Source: CAZCQG01 sp964500775 | Lineage (GTDB): Bacteria; Campylobacterota; Campylobacteria; Campylobacterales; CAZCQG01 | Direction: 5' to 3' | Assembly: GCA_964500775.1 (NCBI GenBank) | Contig: CAZCQG010000058.1 | Coordinates: 1-10,536, forward strand | DNA: 10,536 nt | Shown: positions 6,687 to 10,536 of the stretch, one piece after another | Numbering within the stretch: position 1 is the stretch's first letter | Layout of the letters: each line of letters opens with the position of its first letter | Translations under genes and position numbers: made by a program | The notes under the pieces: generated by a model | What the model saw: the letters and a program-made list of their open reading frames with translations, nothing else | Database searches by the model: none | Told to the model about the DNA's origin: nothing

Positions 6687-6787
6687 TATACTTCTCCTAT
6701 GTGTCGCAAAAATTCTTTCGGTGTCATAACTTCTATGCCAAACTCGCGTGCTGCCGCAAAGTCTAATATTTGGTATAGTATACGGTA
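6686..6787 (-). pseudogene. C-terminal remnant of a PIN-domain toxin
   Basis: Immediately upstream of the antitoxin, in a frame that ends TAATG over its start codon, the minus strand encodes 33 residues. They contain ILDFAAAREFGIEVMTPKEF followed by LRHIGEV and stop. The piece '(H/I)LLDFA...FGI.(V/I).TPKEFL' is the typical end of PIN-domain toxins of the 'putative toxin-antitoxin system toxin component, PIN family' group: the last strand of the domain followed by a short helix. An in-frame TGA (minus-strand reading of 6788-6790) closes the frame upstream. No start codon plus active-site acidic residues of a PIN domain can be found before sdhE. The N-terminal ~100 residues that hold the catalytic aspartates are therefore missing, and the toxin must be inactive. 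The call rests on a short but characteristic segment. Confidence 0.6.
6694..6698 (-). promoter_or_regulatory. Shine-Dalgarno site of the antitoxin
   Basis: AGGAG on the minus strand, 7 nt before the ATG at 6686-6684, sits inside the last codons of the PIN remnant. It supports this start and independent translation of the antitoxin even though the toxin reading frame upstream is broken. Confidence 0.6.
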
Positions 6788-6856
6788 TCAGATAAAATTT
6801 TTCCTTATCCGAATATTTTTAGAAGAATCTAGAAGAAGTTAGAGTTTTTCGTTGGC

Positions 6857-6889
6857 AGGAATAAGTTGGTAGAAAGGGAATTTACCCCT
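6857..6889. repeat. Imperfect direct repeat, copy B (at the sdhE 3' end)
   Basis: AGGAAT-AAGTTGG-TAGAAAGGGAATTT-ACCCCT shares the exact 14-mer (6870-6883) and the flanking blocks with copy A at 6406-6450. The sdhE stop codon (minus strand, 6882-6884) lies in the repeat. Copies A and B are separated by about 450 nt that hold only the toxin remnant, the antitoxin and A/T-rich sequence. Confidence 0.6.
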
Positions 6890-6894
6890 CTACC
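6868..6894 (-). terminator. Hairpin over the sdhE stop codon, possible weak terminator
   Basis: The inverted repeat GGTAGA...TCTACC (6868-6873 / 6889-6894), with inner GGG/CCC (6876-6878 and 6885-6888) and a 6-nt loop, could fold at the very end of the sdhABE transcript. The sequence that follows on the minus strand (AACTTATTCC) is not a proper U-run. It may stabilise the 3' end or serve as a weak terminator, but is not a textbook Rho-independent one. Confidence 0.3.
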
Positions 6895-7757
6895 TTTGTG
6901 ACGTGGTGATTAAATCCAAGCTCATTTTTATCGATACCTATCGCTAGTCCTACCATCTGCGCGAGGTGGAGAGTAGGGATGTGGAGGTCTCTACCGATGG
7001 CTTTGGCGGCGTTGTCTTGTTGTACGTCAAAGATGAGGTGGCAGAGTGGACACGGGGTGACGATAAAGTCGGCATTGTTGTCCATCGCATCGCTCATCGC
7101 GTTGCCCGCGAGTTTTTTGGTGGTGTGCGGCGCTTGGAGATCGACGTGGAATCCACAGCACTTATTTTTGTGCGCATACTCTACGCTCGCTCCGCCGAGT
7201 GTGACGATGAGCTCATCGAGAGATGTAGGTTTGTAGGGATTCTCTTTTTTGTTTGATTTGTTTTGCAGAGCGCTCGGTCGTATATTGTGACAGCCGTAAA
7301 ATGGGGCGATGTTAAAATCTTTGAGCGGTTTAGTCACGAGTTTTTTGATATTTTCGTAGCCGAAATCATCCCGCAAGATATAGAGGAAATGGACCACTCT
7401 GCTTGTCCCTTTGTACTCCAGTCCTACTTCGCCGAGTTTTTCGTTTACCCTTGCTTTGAGCGCAGGATCGGCATCGAGTCTGTCTTTCGTCATCGAAGCG
7501 TTTATTTGACAGGTGTTGCAGATGGTGACAAAATCAAGCCCTCTTTTTTCCGCATAAGCGATGTTCCTTGCATTGAGCACCAACGAGAGAAAATCATCGA
7601 AATCCTGCAAATGGCTTGCGCCGCAGCACGACGCCTCTTCTAATATCTCTAGTTCGATTCCGAGCTTTTTTGCCACAGCCAATGTCGATTTTAAAAGTTC
7701 CGGCGTACTCTCTTTTGCCGTACAGCCCGTATATAGCGCATATTTAAATTTCTGCAT
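6882..7757 (-). CDS. sdhE: SdhE/MfrE-type CCG-domain subunit of succinate:quinone oxidoreductase
   Basis: This subunit replaces the haem-containing membrane anchor in non-classical (E-type) complex II and is taken to carry electrons between the Fe-S subunit and the quinone pool. It is related to HdrB of heterodisulfide reductase. Two CCG domains are complete. The first has C12, C44-C45-G46 and C80-x2-C83 (ICNTC); the second has C156, C200-C201-G202 and C236-x2-C239 (PCPLC). In HdrB such motifs bind non-cubane [4Fe-4S] clusters. No transmembrane helix is visible, so attachment to the membrane is peripheral. The length of 291 aa is typical. The ATG at 7757 is preferred: AGGAG (7764-7768) is 6 nt upstream, whereas a GTG directly before it at 7760 would be only 3 nt away. 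That Shine-Dalgarno site overlaps the sdhB stop, so translation is probably coupled. The Campylobacter/Wolinella counterpart is MfrE, earlier annotated SdhC. Confidence 0.9.
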   Translation of the reverse strand: MQKFKYALYTGCTAKESTPELLKSTLAVAKKLGIELEILEEASCCGASHLQDFDDFLSLVLNARNIAYAEKRGLDFVTICNTCQINASMTKDRLDADPALKARVNEKLGEVGLEYKGTSRVVHFLYILRDDFGYENIKKLVTKPLKDFNIAPFYGCHNIRPSALQNKSNKKENPYKPTSLDELIVTLGGASVEYAHKNKCCGFHVDLQAPHTTKKLAGNAMSDAMDNNADFIVTPCPLCHLIFDVQQDNAAKAIGRDLHIPTLHLAQMVGLAIGIDKNELGFNHHVTKVEG

Positions 7758-7766
7758 CACTCTCTC

Positions 7767-8741
7767 CTAAAACTTAGCCGTAGAGCTAGATTCTATTAAT
7801 TTTTTGATCTCGTCGAGATTCTTGGATTTGGGCATTGCCCACGGCATTTTTATCTTCCCTTTGACAAACATCTTGATGGCTTCAGGCATATGCTTGACTA
7901 CGCCCGCACCTTCTGAATACGCTACAAGCATCCCTTCATCAAGGAAACCGTGCGCTTTGATAGAGGTTTTAAATCCGACGGCGTGGCGCGTAGCGACGTT
8001 GCTTTTGGCTTTGCCTTCCATAAATGTTTGCGTATGGAGTGCGGTGATTTTATGTATAGGATTCACCCCTTTTGGACAAGCCTCTTGGCATTCATAACAC
8101 TTGACGCAGTCCCAGATTCCCGTGCCGAGTTTATTGACTATCTCTAGCCTTTCCTCTTTTGCTTCGTCACGCACGTCAAAGTTGAATCGATACGCTTTTG
8201 CCAGCGGGGCAGGACCGAGATAGTCTGGGTTGACCTCTACGGCAGGACAGGCGTAGTAGCAGCTGCCGCACTGTACGCACACGTCGGCTTCGTGGAGCTC
8301 TTCGTACTCCTCTTTGGTGACGATGTTTTCGATCTCGGGGCGTTCGTTAATTTCGGAGACGAGATACGGAAGCACCGCGTCGTATTTTTTCCAAAAATCG
8401 CCCTTGTCGATGACTAAGTCTTTTAATACTCTGTTTTTGTTTTGCGGATCGATGATGAGGTAGTTGCCGAAGAGCTCTATCATATCAAATACTCGCTCTT
8501 TGCAAGCAAGCGTAGCTCTATTGTTTACCTTGATCCCGCAACTGCCGCAGATACCGTGGCGGCAGCTTCTTCTGTAGGTAAATGAGCTATCGTGATCCCA
8601 TTTGATTCTATTGAGCACGTCAAGCATCACGTCGTCTTGATACACCTCAAGCGTATACTCTTTGTAATACGGGAGATAATCGGTCTCTTTGTTGAATCTA
8701 AAAGCCTTGACTACTATCGTCTCTTTTCTATTTTCAGCCAT
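7767..8741 (-). CDS. sdhB: Succinate dehydrogenase/fumarate reductase iron-sulfur subunit, E-type
   Basis: This is the electron-transfer subunit of complex II. The N-terminal plant-ferredoxin domain carries the [2Fe-2S] ligands C60, C65, C68 and C80 (SCRHGICGSCGIKV...LAC). The C-terminal ferredoxin domain has CVQCGSCYYACP (155-166) and CVKCYECQEACP (212-223). By comparison with E. coli SdhB, C155, C158, C161 and C222 hold a [4Fe-4S], and C165, C212 and C218 correspond to the [3Fe-4S] site. C215 fills the position that is a non-cysteine residue in classical enzymes, which predicts a second [4Fe-4S], a known trait of E-type complexes. At 324 aa the protein is longer than classical SdhB (~240) because of a C-terminal extension of about 90 residues, presumably for contact with SdhE. 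The ATG has AAGG about 7 nt upstream. It begins 9 nt after the sdhA stop, and its own stop overlaps the sdhE ribosome site. There is no export signal. Confidence 0.93.
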   Translation of the reverse strand: MAENRKETIVVKAFRFNKETDYLPYYKEYTLEVYQDDVMLDVLNRIKWDHDSSFTYRRSCRHGICGSCGIKVNNRATLACKERVFDMIELFGNYLIIDPQNKNRVLKDLVIDKGDFWKKYDAVLPYLVSEINERPEIENIVTKEEYEELHEADVCVQCGSCYYACPAVEVNPDYLGPAPLAKAYRFNFDVRDEAKEERLEIVNKLGTGIWDCVKCYECQEACPKGVNPIHKITALHTQTFMEGKAKSNVATRHAVGFKTSIKAHGFLDEGMLVAYSEGAGVVKHMPEAIKMFVKGKIKMPWAMPKSKNLDEIKKLIESSSTAKF

Positions 8742-8750
8742 GTGTCGCCT

Positions 8751-10484
8751 TTAATATGTTCTTTCTTGAGGTTCAAAATTGCCGAGTACGACATCCATAT
8801 AATCGAGTTGGATGTTGCCGTCTTCTCCAAAGTGGGCTAGCGTGTGCTTGAGGAATCTCGCATCGTCTCTTTTTGGGAAATCATCCCTAAAATGCGCCCC
8901 TCTGCTCTCTTCTCTCGCAAGCGCACCCTCCACGATAAAGGCGGAGAAGTCAAGCATATGTCCAAGCTCTATCGCCTCTTGGAGGTCGGTATTGTAGACG
9001 CTTGATTTGTCGTCTACGCGCACGTCTTGGTAGCGAGTCTGGAGTGCTTGAATGATTTTCTTTTGTTTTTCGAGACTCTCTTTTGTTCTAAATACTCCGG
9101 CATTGTCAGTCATACTCTCTTGTAGTTCACTTCGAAGCTTGGAAGCTTTTTCGCTGCCGTTATTGGTAAGCAGGTGGTGGAGCTTTTTCTCAAATCGTTC
9201 GCTATCTTTGAGGGGATTGATTCTTGAAAGAGAAAGTTTTCCCTCTGCAATATCTTTAATAATCGACTGTCCCACGTGTCTACCGAAGAATAACGCCTCT
9301 AGTAGTGAGTTTGCACCGAGTCTGTTGGCTCCGTGTACACTCACGCATGCACACTCTCCTGCTGCATAGAATCCTTTGGTTAATTCTGATTTGTTTTTTC
9401 TCACGTGCCCGTCTATGTCCACGGGTATCCCGCCCATAGAGTAGTGTGCGGTCGCGCTAATGAGTATCGGCTCTTTGACCATATCTTGCCCTAAGAAGGT
9501 TATCGCCAAATCTCGCAACTCTGGTAAACGCTCCATAATTACCTTTTCGCCGAGGTGGGTGAGGTCGAGGTAGACGCTGTCTTTATTTGGACCTACGCCA
9601 CGCCCTTCTAGCACCTCTTTTGTGATAGAGCGCGACACTACGTCTCTAGGGGCTAGTTCCATTTTTTCCCCTGCGTATTTACTCATAAATCGCTCACCCT
9701 TGCTATTGAAGAGCCTACCGCCTTCACCGCGTGCGGCTTCGGAGATCAAAATACCGCTTCCGGCTAGTCCGGTCGGGTGGAATTGGACAAACTCCATATC
9801 TTCGAGCGGCAATCCTGCTCTTGCGACGATGGAGAGTGCATCGCCCGTATTTGCGTGGGCATTGGAATTTATTTTAAATGCCCTGCCGTAGCCTCCGGTT
9901 GCAAACATTACGGCTTTTGCGGAAAAAATCGCGCGTTTGCTATTGCGCAAATCGAACGCGACCACCCCTTTTGCCGTCGCACTTTTTTTATCGTAGATAA
10001 TATCGCCGACATACCACTCGTCCAAAAAGTTTACACCGCTTCTGTGAGCCTGCTCGTAGATAGCTTGCAATACCGCTAGTCCTGTCCTGTCTTTCGCAAA
10101 ACAAGCTCTCGGTTTGCTTTGACCGCCGAAAGGTCTTTGTGCGATTCTCCCTTTGTCGTCTCGGCTAAATGCCGCGCCCATACGCTCTGCCCATCGTATC
10201 GTCATCGGAGCGCTTTTGCACATAAGCGCGATCGCGTCTTGATCGCCGAGGTAGTCGGAGCCTTTGACGGTGTCAAACTCATGCAGCGATTCGTCGTCCT
10301 CGTCGCTAAGAGCCGCATTTATGCCCCCTTGTGCCGCACCTGAATGGGATCGAAGCGGATGGAGTTTGGTCAAAACCGCGACGTTTAGCCCTTTCTCTTT
10401 TATCTCTCTCGCAGCGGCGCAACCGGCAATTCCGGCACCTACTATTACCACGTCATATTCGTGAATCGGGGTTACTTCTTTCAA
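8751..10484 (-). CDS. sdhA: Succinate dehydrogenase/fumarate reductase flavoprotein subunit
   Basis: This catalytic subunit interconverts succinate and fumarate using covalently bound FAD. Motifs in order: the FAD-binding DVVIVGAGIAGCAAAREI (11-28); RSHSGAAQGGINAAL (45-59), in which H47 should be the covalent FAD histidine; FHPTG with H236; ARGEGGRLFN (251-260); APRDVVSRS (278-286) with the proton-shuttle arginine R280; AHYSMGGI (346-353) with H347; GECACVSVHGANRLGANSLLE (376-396, quoted here only as landmarks) with the dicarboxylate-binding R388; and the C-terminal REESRGAHFR (524-533). At 577 aa it is full length and has no frameshift. The protein starts directly with the nucleotide fold and has no twin-arginine leader, so it should be cytosolic, unlike periplasmic MfrA of Wolinella and Campylobacter. 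The start is TTG (10482-10484) with AAGGA 6 nt upstream; no ATG lies nearby. It is the first gene of the sdhABE operon. Whether it runs as a succinate dehydrogenase or fumarate reductase in vivo is not decided by sequence. Confidence 0.95.
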   Translation of the reverse strand: MKEVTPIHEYDVVIVGAGIAGCAAAREIKEKGLNVAVLTKLHPLRSHSGAAQGGINAALSDEDDESLHEFDTVKGSDYLGDQDAIALMCKSAPMTIRWAERMGAAFSRDDKGRIAQRPFGGQSKPRACFAKDRTGLAVLQAIYEQAHRSGVNFLDEWYVGDIIYDKKSATAKGVVAFDLRNSKRAIFSAKAVMFATGGYGRAFKINSNAHANTGDALSIVARAGLPLEDMEFVQFHPTGLAGSGILISEAARGEGGRLFNSKGERFMSKYAGEKMELAPRDVVSRSITKEVLEGRGVGPNKDSVYLDLTHLGEKVIMERLPELRDLAITFLGQDMVKEPILISATAHYSMGGIPVDIDGHVRKNKSELTKGFYAAGECACVSVHGANRLGANSLLEALFFGRHVGQSIIKDIAEGKLSLSRINPLKDSERFEKKLHHLLTNNGSEKASKLRSELQESMTDNAGVFRTKESLEKQKKIIQALQTRYQDVRVDDKSSVYNTDLQEAIELGHMLDFSAFIVEGALAREESRGAHFRDDFPKRDDARFLKHTLAHFGEDGNIQLDYMDVVLGNFEPQERTY

Positions 10485-10490
10485 GATTCT

Positions 10491-10519
10491 TCCTTAAAAA
10501 ACTTGTTTTTTGCATTCTA
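10491..10519 (-). promoter_or_regulatory. Leader of sdhABE: Shine-Dalgarno and possible -10 box
   Basis: On the minus strand AAGGA (10491-10495) stands 6 nt before the TTG start of sdhA and decides that start. Further upstream TAGAAT (10514-10519) matches five of six bases of TATAAT and is followed by an A-rich leader of roughly 20-30 nt. Any -35 region would lie at or beyond the window edge. The ribosome site is solid; the -10 is only a candidate in A/T-rich sequence. Confidence 0.4.
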
Positions 10520-10536
10520 TTATTTTAACTTTTAAC

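Noticed and set aside
6406..6889. Insertion sequence or MITE
   Set aside because: The bracketing repeats are direct, not inverted, and no transposase or target-site duplication is visible. It is better described as a repeat-flanked segment.
6406..6889. CRISPR array
   Set aside because: There are only two imperfect repeat copies about 450 nt apart, with a gene between them and no regular spacers.
7263..7643. Plus-strand open frame of 126 codons opposite sdhE
   Set aside because: It is antisense to the CCG-domain coding region, whose cysteine motifs are intact, and its composition follows from the reverse complement of the conserved gene.

Overview
The window reads as a chromosomal segment of a Campylobacterota (epsilonproteobacterial) genome, most like a Sulfurimonas/Sulfuricurvum/Sulfurovum-type organism. 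The grounds are moderately low GC, TTG and GTG starts supported by good Shine-Dalgarno sites, a KefB-PepF gene pair that I recall also being adjacent in Helicobacter, and above all an SdhA-SdhB-SdhE operon of the type seen in Campylobacter/Wolinella (there called mfrABE). The taxonomic call rests on protein character and gene order, not on a search.

Layout. (1) 1-3928, plus strand: the tail of an unidentified gene (stop at 114-116), a KefB-type cation:proton antiporter with a cytosolic TrkA-N domain, a PepF/M3 oligoendopeptidase, and a small acidic-tailed protein. The genes overlap or lie 2 nt apart, so this is a tightly coupled operon. The small protein carries the sequence pattern of SspB, the ClpXP adaptor for SsrA-tagged proteins. 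If that is right, the operon links a peptidase to a proteolysis adaptor. (2) 3929-6213, plus strand: a new transcription unit with a recognisable TATAAT box. It encodes a secreted beta-sandwich/fibronectin-III protein and, 20 nt downstream, a cytosolic-looking His/Asp-rich protein that resembles the DUF6765 family and has a PC-PLC/P1-nuclease-like metal-site pattern. (3) 6214-6881: a small scrap-yard between converging units. It holds an intact ribbon-helix-helix antitoxin on the minus strand, preceded by only the last 33 codons of a PIN-domain toxin, and the segment is bracketed by an imperfect direct repeat of the sequence found at the 3' end of sdhE. (4) 6882-10484, minus strand: sdhA-sdhB-sdhE, a complete non-classical (E-type) succinate:quinone / quinol:fumarate oxidoreductase. 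SdhA carries FAD and the dicarboxylate site. SdhB relays electrons through Fe-S clusters, with an extra Cys that should turn the usual 3Fe-4S centre into a 4Fe-4S. SdhE has two CCG domains that replace a haem membrane anchor.

The respiratory operon and the antiporter/peptidase operon look like ordinary core genome. The less described material is the SspB-like small protein, the FN3/DUF6765 pair, and the decayed toxin-antitoxin segment with its flanking repeat. I saw no rRNA, tRNA, CRISPR array, intact insertion sequence or phage gene. No gene-free stretch exceeds 300 bases.
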